Below, one piece after another: positions 1 through 11,770 of a DNA stretch of 64,000 nt. The DNA comes from Atriophallophorus winterbourni (lineage: Eukaryota; Platyhelminthes; Trematoda; Plagiorchiida; Microphallidae). The stretch is from NCBI GenBank assembly GCA_013407085.1, contig JACCGJ010019336.1, positions 1-64,000 on the forward strand, in the 5' to 3' direction. The stretch's first letter is position 1. The number at the start of each line of letters is the position of its first letter. A model generated the notes under the pieces. The model ran no database searches. It saw nothing but the letters and a program-made list of their open reading frames with translations, and was not told where the DNA came from. Both the position numbers and the translations under genes were made by a program.

Positions 1-542
1 CATATTTTTTGCATATAACCACACCTACACCAGGTTTGTTTAGCATTCACAATGAAAACGAAGGTGATTGAAGCAATCAATGTTAATTAAACTTTATCGA
101 TTCTAGTGTGAAGCCAAGATTCTTGAAACACAATAACACCATAACTGGAATAATCTGAGCTTTTCAATCTCGAGCAAACTTCTGGTAACTTTCCCCATAA
201 CAATGAATAATCCTTGAAACCCAATAGGAAAAGAAATCATTCAAATTTTGGCCACATAAAATAAAACCCATGTTTAAATTCTCTGAAGTTTCTCGAATTA
301 AATTAAAAAAATAGTGAGGAATTTAAATACTCGACATCAACTGAAGGAAGTCACGATAAACTCCATCGAAAACTGTGATACTCCCTAAACCCACATAGAA
401 ATTTTGCAAATTTATGTAATTTTTGTCTGAAAAACTCTATCACTAAGCGCTTTGCATCTGGCATTTAGATCAACATTTGTCTTGGCAAAATTGTGTCCAT
501 GAATACCGCACATTTCTCCACCCAAAAACGGAAACCATACTC

Positions 543-660
543 AATGCATTGTGGTGCTCACATCCCCATCTCTTACACACCACTACCGGTTTCAGGCTGT
601 TCGCCATCGTCCGGTGGAGACAGTAAGATCAGGTTCAGTGAGCCTTGAAACCATACTCCT
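543..660 (+). repeat. Partial copy of the ~233-bp hairpin repeat (family A)
   Basis: Contains GCTCACATCCCCATC, CACCACTACCGGTTTCAG, GACAGTAAGATCAGG and TTCAGTGAGCCTTGAAAC, the left half of the unit seen more fully at 8.8-9.3 kb. Confidence 0.7.
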
Positions 661-763
661 TTAAGTGTTTGAGAACCTCCGCTTTGTGATGGAAAACAAG
701 ACTGCTACTGATAAAACTAAGAACTGTGCAAAACGAAACATTTGATAACTTCAATTTACATAA

Positions 764-1110
764 GTGACCAAACGTATTCAGCTTTGGAGAGATCGTGAAA
801 TTTTCGGAGGAAACTTTGGTGAAGAGTCATCATTCTTTCACATGCGCTATTACTGTCTGAAAAAAGCTAAAAATAATTGTATTGATTTTTTGACGTATGC
901 TGAAAAGTTTAATCGAGCCTGCGAACGATTCAAATTAAAAAAAGGACTGGAGACCAGATCAGATCCCTGATTTTTATGTGCGGATTAGAAGCTTTGAATT
1001 ATCATCATACCACGTTCATCGGATAAAAATGTTGCACAAGCGTACACGGTATTTGCTGCATTCCAATGAAAATTTAGATGTCATCGGAAGTACCCAAATT
1101 TAGCGTTTAA
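764..1110 (+). pseudogene. Gag-like remnant of a Ty3/Gypsy-type retrotransposon
   Basis: A 68-residue frame contains CIDFLTYAEKFNRACERFKL, which resembles the N-terminal gag region of trematode Gypsy elements. It then breaks, and further gag-like residues can be read in other frames to about 1110. Nearby frames at 1301-1513 and 1570-1773 may be more of the same element, but I do not recognise them. Confidence 0.4.
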
Positions 1111-3096
1111 TCCGGAGGTCGACTGCAATGTTCATGCCGAGAATTCTTACTGTGCATTTACGTGAATGATATCAATCTGGATAGGTTGCAAAAATAACGC
1201 TGTTTGACATTCCTCTAAACTCTGCTGGCAATTTAGTAAAAATTTCAACCGATGAATGGATGATGCAAACCAAATTGGATTCACAAGCGTCTTTCATTAA
1301 GTGTCGGAACACTGTCTGAATATTTTAAAAAAGATTAACACAGGTACCAAACGTCAATTCAGACTTTTACAATTAAAGTCCAGTAACTTACGCCTTACTC
1401 GAACGCGTTTTCTAAGAAATGTAAAGACTACAATCTGCCGTGGTTTTGTACCAGTGAACTTTGCGATCGACTTGGTTGAAAGTACTTCATTTATCAAAGA
1501 ACTTAACAAATAAATCTTATTAAACTCGCGAAGCTAACAGCTGATTACTTCGAAATTTTTATCCAGTTAATGTCCCAAATTGAAACTGTACAAATATACT
1601 TCAACTTTCCTTGTTACAACCTCCAAAGTGCCTATGGTGACGATGATCACGTTCCTCCATTTGAAGCGCAAGTAAATTTGACGTACTTTAATCACGTTAA
1701 AACAGGTAGATGTTTGGGATCACTGCTCTTAACGAATAAAACAGTCCGAATCGTTGATGGGCTGGAAATTTGACACTATTGTTGATCAGTGAAAACAATA
1801 AACTGCTCATTGAGTAAGTTTCGCAATATACTGATCATTTTGGAGGGGGTTTGTTAAATTGTCTTGAATGAAACACTGTCTTTTCTCAAGCATTATGCGC
1901 AAGGTTGCGATGTATAATCAATCAATAGAGCTGAACTTTCGTTGTTTACTTAGACACGTTGAATAGCATCAAAAAAAGAGATGAAGAAATCTCAGTGCAT
2001 TGCAAGCATGCATGTTGATGGCAATGCTCTCAATACTGTTTTGCACACCTTCGTAGATTCATACAACAAGATGTCGCCTTGATGTATTCGATTCGTTAAT
2101 GCAACTTCCAATTGCTTGAGTGAACTGAAAGTGATCACCAATCTGGAAAACTTGCAATTGTGAAAATTAAATAAACTTTTATATCGTATTCAATCGATCA
2201 TGTATGTTATTTAAGTCTGTTTGTTGATAAGCTGTGATTCTTCAATGATTAAATGTACCTAACAAGTTCAACATCACCCGCCAATTGAAATTATCAAATT
2301 CAGCGGATACATTTTGTCGAGAGATTTTGACCACGAAATGTAAGTTACTTGACTCCAGATGTAGTCTCGCAAAATATGAGACATTATGACACCCATTATA
2401 ACAAATTTTGGGGTTCCACTATCTTGTGTCTATATTCGATCATGGAAAAATAGACCGTATTTTTTCGAACCAGTCAAACACATTCAAAATATGAAGGGAT
2501 CAGCTACGCAAATGCAAACTGGAACATCTGACCAGGGACACAAAAATTTCGCAAGGATCCCATGCATATCATTATCGTCAAAAAATTAATCGACATTAAA
2601 AAGCAAAAGAAATGATTGAAACGCGAAAAGACCGCCTTCAAGGAGGCAAGGTTACCAGATTATATTATGCTAATAGAAAAGTATTACACTTGTTTTGGTA
2701 AAGATAAAGCTCTGATGAGCTTCTAATGCGTAAAGTTTGTTTCGCCCTGTGAAACTGTTCAGTTTGATATTGCGTTGAAATATGTCAAAAAAATTTTAAT
2801 AACGAAGTCACAGAATGTCCATCACCAAGATTAGACAAACATCACTTTTGTAATTTCTTTTATTATATCCAGTTTCTAATGCGTGAATAAACTTTGAGTT
2901 TTTACTGATTAAATTTGTAAATAACAATTGACACGCAGTCACTTGTTTTTGTTGCAAATTGACGTTTGGAACCTCTTGACCTCAATGCGAATGCACGAAA
3001 TGTTGAAGATTATTTTTAAAGATCCGAAATTTGATGGCTAACACGTCTGTTCATTTTCTGAATTAAATCACAAAATCTGCGTATAAGTTAATCAAA

Positions 3097-3360
3097 AATT
3101 TGGCATATCCAGATCCTCCAATTTCAGTCCCATACGAAACCTTGAAGGAGCTTTTATTGCATCATGTAAAACCTGTGTACATTGAAGCATATGAACGGGC
3201 GGAATTTCATTCAATGATGCGGCAGCCTAATCAAGAAATTCGTGCTTATATTCTACAGTTGTTAATTTAGGCAGAAAAATAAGATTTCTGTTATTTGTTG
3301 GAAATACAGTTAAAAGCTCGCATCATTGCTGGAATTATTGACAGTTTTTTTTACAGAATG
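3097..3360 (+). pseudogene. Retrotransposon gag-like remnant
   Basis: Fifty-seven codons read openly from 3097 to a TAG at 3268, containing AEFHSMMRQPNQEIRAYILQ, typical of the retrotransposon gag domain. The same frame continues past the stop with LLEIQLKARIIAGI. It lies in the same orientation as the RT at 4.57 kb and could be the gag of that element, with later insertions between them. Confidence 0.6.
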
Positions 3361-3590
3361 AGCTCTTGAAATTGCCAAAAACCCCTTTCAAAGATGTTTG
3401 AGCTCACTGTAAACAATTTCAATATGCGCGTGTAGCAACGATTGGTTTGTCACCAACAGAAAGTTCCGTCATATTGAATATGCATAAACGTGGAAGAGCG
3501 AATGATGCTATAGCAGCTCAACAGTCCAAATATCAAAAAAATTATCGTCGCGTTGCTGATTGCCATTCCAATTCAATCAAAATTGGGAAG

Positions 3591-3635
3591 TGAAGAAGAA
3601 GAAGAAGAAAACTTTATTCGTTAAAACGAATTTTC
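3591..3635 (-). repeat. (GAA)n/(TTC)n microsatellite attached to a conserved tail sequence
   Basis: Six GAA units (3591-3609) are followed by AACTTTATTCGTT. On the - strand this reads ACGAATAAAGT followed by (TTC)n. The same combination recurs on the + strand near 32.69-32.75 kb, suggesting that both are 3' ends of one transposable-element family. Confidence 0.55.
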
Positions 3636-4565
3636 AGCTAATCAAATTAGTTTAAACACAAATTTTCAATGCGAATAAGAGAGACGTCAAACGTTGATGG
3701 GGAAATTTGAGATTGTCAGTCACATTCAAATTAAAAAAAACAGCTTCGGTTTCGTCGGCAGGCATTAAGCTTTGTGATGGAAGTTGGTGAAAAGTCAGGC
3801 TGCACGATTTTTAAACCTCCATGTATAAGTTTTCTTTCGCATTTTTCTAACCGGTGGAGCAAATTCTCCGTCCTTCAAAATAAAAATATTGCGCAGCACT
3901 TAAAGCGTGCGGGGCATCAAACGTCCTTCGTTTACATGTTCGCGACATGTTAAAACGTTTCAAAAATAAAAGGTTCCGTGTTGACTGAAAAAATAAAAAG
4001 GCATGAAAATATTAATTTTGAGCACGGCCGATTCAAAGGCCCCGCTCCAAAAGTGTGCATCATGCGGCAGACTTCACTCACGCCAAACTTGCTGATTCCG
4101 TCAGGCCACATGAAACAAGTGCGGAAAAACCAGGCACATCCAAACTGTTTCTCGAACTTCTGAAACATATTGGGCTGATTCAATAAATACTCAATTCAAC
4201 GATATTAATGATGAATTTAAATCATTATCTCTAATAGGGACACCTTGCAACCTTGACCTTATTCTTTAAACTATATCTTATTTTTCTAGTGGCGCAGCGT
4301 TAGATTTTATTCTAGTTACAACCTTCTAGCCTCACACAAAAGGCATTACGAGACATTCTAAACCTGTTGTTGGATCGTGTTTGATTTTCATCCGATATGA
4401 AAATAATACTACTGCCTATCGATTCATTGTTATTGAAATCGGTCCGTCTATTCTTGGTTTGAAAGCAATGCAAGCCATAAAGTTAGTCTTTCTCTTTAAG
4501 GATCGTGCGAAGATACATCAGAGTTGAAGGAACTCTTAATAAAATGTTAGCAAACAACAGGTGGA

Positions 4566-5380
4566 ATGCGAATTCCTTCAATTTATTTTGGAGTAGAAGG
4601 AAATTCTGTGTTTTTTAAGCGCCGTCTTATTTCATATGGACTCCGTGAACCTTTTGAAAAAACTTTGAAATATCTATGTTCTAAGGGTATCATTGAAAAG
4701 ATTGAGTCCTGTGCTTGGGGCAAACCTTTCGTTACACCGTTGAAGCCTGATGGTGAGACCCCAAGAGTTTGCTGTGATTATCGTCTTACATTAAATACTA
4801 GATTTGTGAAGCAAACATATACGATAGTTAAACCTGAGGATATTTTGAATAACTTAATGGGATCTAAATTCTTCTTGAAGATTGATCTAAGAGATGCATA
4901 CCTAAAAATACCGTTTACTGATCAGTCTTCAATATTAACTACCATCGACACCCCATTTGGTTTATTTCGTTACAAATTTTTACATTTTGGTTTGTGCAAT
5001 TCTCCTGCTATATTTCAACAAGTCATGAATGATATTACTTGCGATATGGTTGGAGTCGAAGTATATCAGGATGATGTTGTGCATGCGCAAACGCGATCCA
5101 TACATGATGAACGTTTATTGGAACTGTTTCGTAGATTCACTTGTAAAAATGTTGCTGTTAATCCGAAAAAGTGTTTGTTTTCTGTTTCGAATTTGTTATG
5201 CCTTGGATATATTTTTATGGTATTGGATATAAACCAAATCCAAATCGTTTACTTTCATTGATCAATGCTGAATCTCCAAAGAACATGATACAATTGAAAT
5301 TTCCTATAGGTGCATTGCAATACCTTTCGATGTTCATTCAAAATTTCAGTCTAATAGCTTCACAATTATTTTCACTTTAA
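4566..5380 (+). pseudogene. Ty3/Gypsy-like reverse transcriptase remnant
   Basis: A 231-codon frame encodes most of an RT palm: LKPDGETPRVCCDYRLTLN, KIDLRDAYLKIPFTD, FGLCNSPAIFQQVM and the catalytic box YQDDVV. The Asp of LRDAY and the two Asp of the box are kept. A frameshift near 5225 moves the thumb (FPIGALQYLSMFIQNFS) into another frame ending at 5380. The motif set fits Gypsy elements annotated as K02A2.6-like. The gene part before 4566, including protease, is unreadable. Inactive copy. Confidence 0.85.
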
Positions 5381-5394
5381 CCGAAAGTAACTTT

Positions 5395-5870
5395 TGCATG
5401 GACTATGCTATCCTATCTAAAGTCAGATGCAGTTATCCGTTCATTTAGTCCCAGAATTCATTGCTTTGTAATTACTGATGCATTCCTTGATGGTATAGGT
5501 GCTGTTCTCGAGCGAAATGGATATCCAGTAATTTGCGTTTCTCGCAGGCTAAAGACTTCTGAATAAATTTATGCTCAAATACGCCGTGAATCTTTAGCTG
5601 TCTATTGGGCCATTCAACGTCTACACAAATTACTTTTGGCCGTTGTTTGACCCTTGCTACTAACCATAAGGCCTTAAAATTCATATACGATTATGGTAAA
5701 TCTATTTCGAAAAGTTCTGCCGCAATGGTTCAACGATGGAGTATAGCACTCAGTGCTTACGATTATGCAATTGAACATCGAAGTGCTAAACACATTCAGC
5801 TTGTAGATTACCTTTCACGCCAATCACTACCAGATGCGAAACCTGATGATACTCTTGATTTTCTTTTGGT
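5395..5870 (+). pseudogene. Gypsy RNase H remnant
   Basis: TDAFLDGIGAVLERNG and VSRRLKTSE (5460-5560) are the start of a Gypsy RNase H. It continues after a stop and frameshift as SLAVYWAIQRLHKLL and then MVQRWSIALSAYDYAIEHR (5720-5790), the usual end of the domain. It sits directly after the RT, in Gypsy order. Confidence 0.8.
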
Positions 5871-6129
5871 GCAAACACTTACTGTCAGTCTTCATCTTTT
5901 AATAAGTGACACGAAACGTTTCTTTTCTGCTATTTTTAATACTTTGAAGAAGGGATGGAATTCACAAATTCGGAGAATAGTTTCATCATATTGTACAGAC
6001 GTGATGAACTCTCGTTGACTCCTAACGGTTGATTATGCTTGAATGATGGAATTATTATTCCTCCCACATTGCGTAAAGTTTTACTGAATTATTTGTATTC
6101 TGGACATCTTGGAATATAAAGAATAAAGT

Positions 6130-6660
6130 CTTTAGCCAGACGTTTATGCTGGTGGCCTGAAATGGATACAGACATACGTAGAACTGCTATTTCTTGTGAA
6201 GCATGACAGTATGAAGTTTTCTGACAACCATCCAAACGACACTATGGACATTGGCATGTGAAGTTTGGCAGCGCATTCATGTGGAATATTGTGGACGATT
6301 TTTAAACAAGTACTATTTATTGGTTGTGATTGATTCTTATTCAAAATGGCATGAACTTTGTTTTCACACAGAAACCAAATTCTAGTTTTACTATACTTGC
6401 TCGGCGGAAATTATTCACCTGCGAAAGAGTATCTATTGCTGTTGTTAGTTATAATAGCAGTCATTTTTCTGTTGCATGGTTTACACAATGGTTACATTCC
6501 TTGGGTTGTAGACAATTATTCACTGCACCTCGTCTTCCACAAACAAATGAATTAGCTGAAAATTTTGCGGGTACGTTAAAGCAAGCGATTACTTCTTGTG
6601 AACCAACTACATTTGATAAACTTGTTCGATTTGTTGACAATTTCCTATGGCAATAACTAA
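6130..6660 (+). pseudogene. Gypsy integrase core remnant
   Basis: Fragments in several frames include APRLPQTNELAENFAGTLKQ (about 6520-6585), the integrase segment holding the catalytic Glu, and WFTQWLHSLGCRQLF just before it. Position and order after RNase H support the call. Stops and shifts interrupt the domain. Confidence 0.75.
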
Positions 6661-6731
6661 ATGTTACTCATACAACTACCGGACAAACTACAGCTATGCT
6701 ATGCTAATCAAGATCCCTGAGATCCAATCTG

Positions 6732-7022
6732 TTGGGTCTAGGATCAGTTAAAATTTCGTTTCATCGTGGCAATGAATTCCGACCGAGTTCTGGTATCGTG
6801 CTTGGCAATATCGGTAAATGCATGGTAAAAATAATGGACCTAAATAATGGCTCAATGCATCATCGTCATGTTGATCAAATTACATGCAGTAATACAGGTC
6901 CGTTATGTTCCGATTCTGATTGCATTGACAATCATAACACAACTATACTAGATACCTCTGGAGATGCTGGACCGATAAGAGTATTAAGAACGTTTGATGA
7001 ACAAGCCGGTAAGGTATTATAA
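6732..7022 (+). pseudogene. C-terminal pol region of the Gypsy-like element
   Basis: A 96-codon frame (KCMVKIMDLNNGSMHHRHVDQI) resembles the post-integrase end of Gypsy pol, where a chromo/SH3-like segment ends in a RHVDQ motif. It ends at TAA at 7020. No LTR was recognised after it. Confidence 0.6.
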
Positions 7023-8159
7023 AAACCCAGGATAATTCACAGACTGCGGCGGATGTGATAACTGCACTATGGATCACCAATGACTGTTTATTCATGTAAA
7101 TTTTTTGATATGCCATTAATTAATTAATTGCACGATATTCGAATATACTTTGTGATCAGTTGCTTATTCTAATTGCTACATCTGGATTTAGTAAATGTTG
7201 GACATAATTCCATTATTTAAATCCTGCAATACATTATCAATTCATTAGACAATGGGTTGGCGCGCATTTGAACTTCTAGTTTTTTGCTCGTTCACGTATA
7301 CCGGCAAGTATTTATATTTCTATGGCCTTGAGAAATGCATGTTTGTTACATCAAATACCGTTAATTCGTGCTGCGTTTGTATATGATTATCCATATAAGA
7401 AGCTATCAAATAAAATTACGGTTTGTAGATTTTGTTTCATTCTTGGTAATCCTATTGAATGATATCCGTTCCAAAACTCAAGGAATCACACTGCACATAT
7501 TACTTTTAACACGATTTTCGTTCGAACATGTTGGTTTGATGCCACTCAACTAGGACGGAGCTGTCACATTTGAGAACAGCTCAACACCATCAATAGGGTG
7601 AATTCGCTTGTTGCGATGAGGATTTAATTAGGCCACAGACTTGCAGCTCCGCATGAAATGTGATGCGAAGCATGTTGGTTATCCAAGTGGCAGGATTCGT
7701 CTCGGTTTCGCATCAGTGATTTCTGTTTGATGAGTCTGAAGTTTCCAACCAACCCAAAAGTAATCCCGAATTTTCGTCTGATTGAATGCATATCTACGAA
7801 CTCAAGTTTTTTTCTAAAATTCGTATGTTCGATTTAATGGGGTCCTGGAATAAATTTTAATCAAAGACAACTTAAAACATTAAACAGTGGTATATGCCAT
7901 CTTGAGTATAGAGATAATAAACAAATCGGTCAGTAGTTAAATGGTTGATTACCTGCTTAAGTTAGATACTGCCACTTTGAATTATCCTGGTTATAGTAAT
8001 AAATGTTGAATTCAGATTAGACGGAATACCAAGGTCAAAATTTGATATCAAATCTTGTTCTCGCACTGGGAATACTTTTTTCCCAAAAGTAAGAATTCGG
8101 CCTTTCCCTCTTCATCTGTTGTAAATATTCGTATTTGCATGTATTTTAACCTCAAACAC

Positions 8160-8395
8160 CAGCAGAATGACGTCCTGCTGTCTTGCACTCATCACGAAGG
8201 GGCTGTACTATCAGGATCTGGATGACACAAAACAGTGGATGAATGGTAAAATAGATTTGCTCTTGTATACCACTGTTGGATACGGTTGGTACGGCAATCA
8301 TGTTCAATAACACGTGCCCAAACTTATGTTGATGGGGTTTCACAAATAGTTGTGCAAATAGATCCGTGTTTGAATGCATGTTCATCACACGCCAT
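8160..8395 (+). repeat. Dispersed repeat, family B copy
   Basis: Shares AACAGTGGATGAATGG, TATACCACTGTTGGAT and GGTTGGTACGGCAATC with copies near 11.0 and 35.2 kb. Family B aligns with family A at the block ATGCCACTGTT and then diverges. Confidence 0.6.
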
Positions 8396-8797
8396 TTTTA
8401 AGAGACGCAGTCTGTCTATGAGGATTTTGTCCCGTTAAACATATCTCCATTTTTAGGAAGCATGTGAGTTCGAGAATACACATTCGTTCAGTATGCCCTT
8501 GACTTAATAGATTCCTCACCATGTGGGAAGACTAAACCTACTTATTTGGTGGAGGTGTTTATTATTTCGTTTGCTATAAGGAGGAATTAAATCTTTTGAT
8601 GAATTTAATTCCAATCACCTTATACTAAATCATTAATGCAATTAGAAACCGCTTCTCTTATTGATGTGTTTTTATTCCTCACAATAGCACAAAAGCGTCT
8701 GTGTAAGAGAAATATTTTAGAATGAAATCACAGCCACTACCCGAGCATCAAAATTATCGATAATGAAACTTTTATTTATTTATTTTTGCTCAAACTT

Positions 8798-9005
8798 TAG
8801 GTTCAGTGAGCCTTGAAACAGTGGATAATTGGTAAACAAAGTTATACTTAAATGCCACTGTTACATATGGTTCGTACAACGAACCACGATGTTCAAACTC
8901 AAAATCACATAGTGACTCGTGATTAAGCACCCAAAGCGATTATGGATGACCAAAGTAATGTGTTGCTTACTTCACCCGCACTTACACACCACGACTGGTT
9001 TCTCT
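8798..9005 (+). repeat. Family A repeat, forward copy
   Basis: Runs from TAGGTTCAGTGAGCC through the GGTTCGTACAACGAACC palindrome to GGATGACCAAAGTAATGTG. Its first ~66 bases are complementary to 9015-9082, so the two copies form an inverted pair. Confidence 0.8.
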
Positions 9006-9014
9006 AACAGAGTA

Positions 9015-9290
9015 AATAACAATGGCATTCAAGTATAACTTAGTTTACCTCTTATCCACTGTTTCAAGGCTCACTGAACCTAATCTTACTGTCTCTACCT
9101 AATGACGGCAAACAGTCAGAAACCGGTAGTAGAGTTTAATTTCGGGGGATGTGAGCAACACATCACTTTGGTCATCCATAATCGCCTTGGGTACTTAACC
9201 ACGAGTCGCTATGTGTTTGAGCATCGTGTTTCGTTGTACGAACCCTAGTTAACAATGACATTCAAGTACAACTTTGCTCAAGCTTTTTTT
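9015..9290 (-). repeat. Family A repeat, inverted copy with more than one unit
   Basis: The motif AATGGCATTCAAGTATAACTT (9021) returns as AATGACATTCAAGTACAACTT (9254), giving a 233-bp period within one orientation. This shows that the unit can exist in tandem. Confidence 0.8.
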
Positions 9291-10759
9291 CAAAAACAAA
9301 CTAGATTAAAACAGGTTCTGATAATTGTGTGTTCATTTACGGTGACAACAAAGCACACTTCCGAACAGTGAATGCATATCAACTTTTATCTAACGCAGAC
9401 TGTGTTTGACAATATTCGGGTAATTTATTACAAAAGTATAGCACACAGACCATTGGGAAGACAAATATCAACAATTATATTACACATGATGTTGCAAATC
9501 GAGTTCTGTCGTTAGTCTGCTGATTAACTACAGAAGCTAAGCGCATTGTTCAATGTGAGAAGTCATATAAAATAAGAGATGATTCTGTCTTCTTTGTAGC
9601 TATTGAGATTAATATGAATCATCGAAAGTTAGATTTACGAACCCGAATATTTATCAATAAAAGATAAATATTGCAGTCCTTCACTTGAACTGAGCGAGAA
9701 TTAACAATATTCGAATGTGGATGCTTCGTTGGAAATTTATCTCATCAAGTTAGATTCTATTTCGATTAAACGTATTGTACTCTGATCGACAGAGCTGTCG
9801 AAATTTGTTTTTTAATACACTCACATTCATATTTTCCGAAAGAATATGATGTCCACACACTCTACAAATAATTAGTTTTCTGAAACCTATAATTATAACC
9901 AGAAAGGAAACTAAAAATTTTGTTCGCTGAAGATATATTCCAGTCTATTCCATCGCATTTATGACATGGTGTAATCTAGTCCCCTGGGCTTATTAAGTTA
10001 TGCTCAGATGTCAAACGAAATTTTTACGAGATTTTACTAGAGTTCATGCCATTTAAACCCAATTCAAGTGATCCCATGGGAAATCCCGAATTCCGGTTGT
10101 TACGAAAAATCTGTTTTATTGACGATTCTTGTATATTACTGGCGGGTGCTACATATTATTCACTCGTACATTTAGAAAAATTATATAGAAATCATTCGAA
10201 AGTTTTTTAGCACCAGTTAAACAAATGACAAATTCAAATAAAGAAATCAAAATTGTGTGATATAAAACGTATCGAATTTAAGGGATTTATAATTGTCAAC
10301 TAATTTTTCCCCATATATGCCTAAATATCTATGCTGAGAAATTTTCAGTTGCATATTATTCCAGAGGGTTGAAAGCCGTTACAAATGTTCAATTTGTGCA
10401 CCATAGTGTTCGACATCTCGAGAGGGATTATTTGGTACCATTCATGTATTATTTGATACAAGATCTGACCTAATAACTGTACTCTAGTTTATGACTAACC
10501 ATAATTTCGAAAAACGTTTTTAACTGATCAGCAGAATGTTGACGGTCGTGTCACATTAACCACATGTTTACGAACTGATATATGAAATTAACAACTGGCA
10601 ATGAACAATTATTGAATATAAATTTAAAATTTCCACTTGTCACAGATTTTAGAACGGATTACGAGCGCGGAGTGACATTTAAATACTGCTTCAATATACG
10701 ATGATAAAGCACTAGATAACTCTCAATCAGGCCCACAGCTAATATAATCTCTCAATGCA

Positions 10760-11190
10760 GGATCCGCATGCCCTGGAATAGTGGATAAATTGTAAACAAG
10801 TTTGCTTGTCAGACACGGCAAGTTAATGTTGGTAAGACATAGTTATTAAATCTCATGTGCCCAAACACATGGACTTGGTGTTGAACCCATGATAATGTAC
10901 AAAATAGCTCATTTGCTTGCATTTCCATCACACACACAAATTGAAACAGTGGAAAGATGATGAACAAGTTGTGCCTCTAAGCCACTGTTGGATAAGCTTG
11001 GTGCGACCTATCTGACAAATCACTTGGGGGCTTTGTGATGTAACTGCATGCAAATACGGATTTTTGTTCATATCCGTGGGTTTAACCCCATGACATGTGT
11101 TCGGACACATGTGATTCAACAGTTTGGTCATGCCAACCATGTTTATCAGTGGCTTACAAGCGCAACTGGTTTATCGTAATGCAGGTTATC
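10760..11190. repeat. Cluster of family B repeat copies in both orientations
   Basis: A + orientation copy at about 10.77-10.92 kb is followed by another at 10.93-11.05 kb. A - orientation piece at 11.05-11.19 kb contains the hairpin ACATGTG-TTCGGA-CACATGT (11093-11112) and a B-box-like GGTTTAACCCC (11079-11089). Confidence 0.65.
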
Positions 11191-11395
11191 TGGAGAGAAA
11201 TAACTCAGTTAATATATTGGAACTTGTCCGAATGTAAGCTTTACTTGAAAAAAATCAAAAGTTATTTGTAATAGTTTAGCTCAGAACTCAGAACTCATAA
11301 AATTTTTATGGTAGAAAAAGCATTATGCTTAACAGTAACCATAGGACGACAAGGTATATGAAATATATATAAAAATATAAAAACTATCTCAAGAA

Positions 11396-11770
11396 TCAAT
11401 AGGGACAATCGCATACCGCATGGTTCGTCATAAACTCTTCGAGTTTGGAAGCGAAAACCTCAACAGATTTTGATCGTGTGATTTCTTCAGGCAAATAGTT
11501 CCAAATCAAACAAATTCTTACCGAGAAAAAATTACGACGTATATCCAATCGAGAATGCGGAATGCTTGAAGCCTTTGAATGTGTTCGTGTTCGAGTAAGC
11601 TCATTCAAAATCCTGCATTCTGTAAACCATCCTCTTAAACACTTACTAAAGCTAATCAATGTTACTTGATGAACCGAATAAAAATAGATGCTATTTATGG
11701 AATTTAAACGACTCAATTTCGCATGCATATTATTTTACCATTTGAGAGATCGTGTAGCTATAACTCATGA
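11396..11770 (-). pseudogene. 3' coding end of a CR1-like non-LTR retrotransposon
   Basis: The 110-residue frame contains SRLDIRRNFFSVRICLIWNYLPEEI, which corresponds to the conserved RxxxxRxxFFSVRxxxxWNxLP end of CR1-like RT proteins. The frame ends at a stop at 11396. The rest of the element is absent (5' truncation). It belongs to a different subfamily from the elements at 12.7 and 20 kb. Confidence 0.7.
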
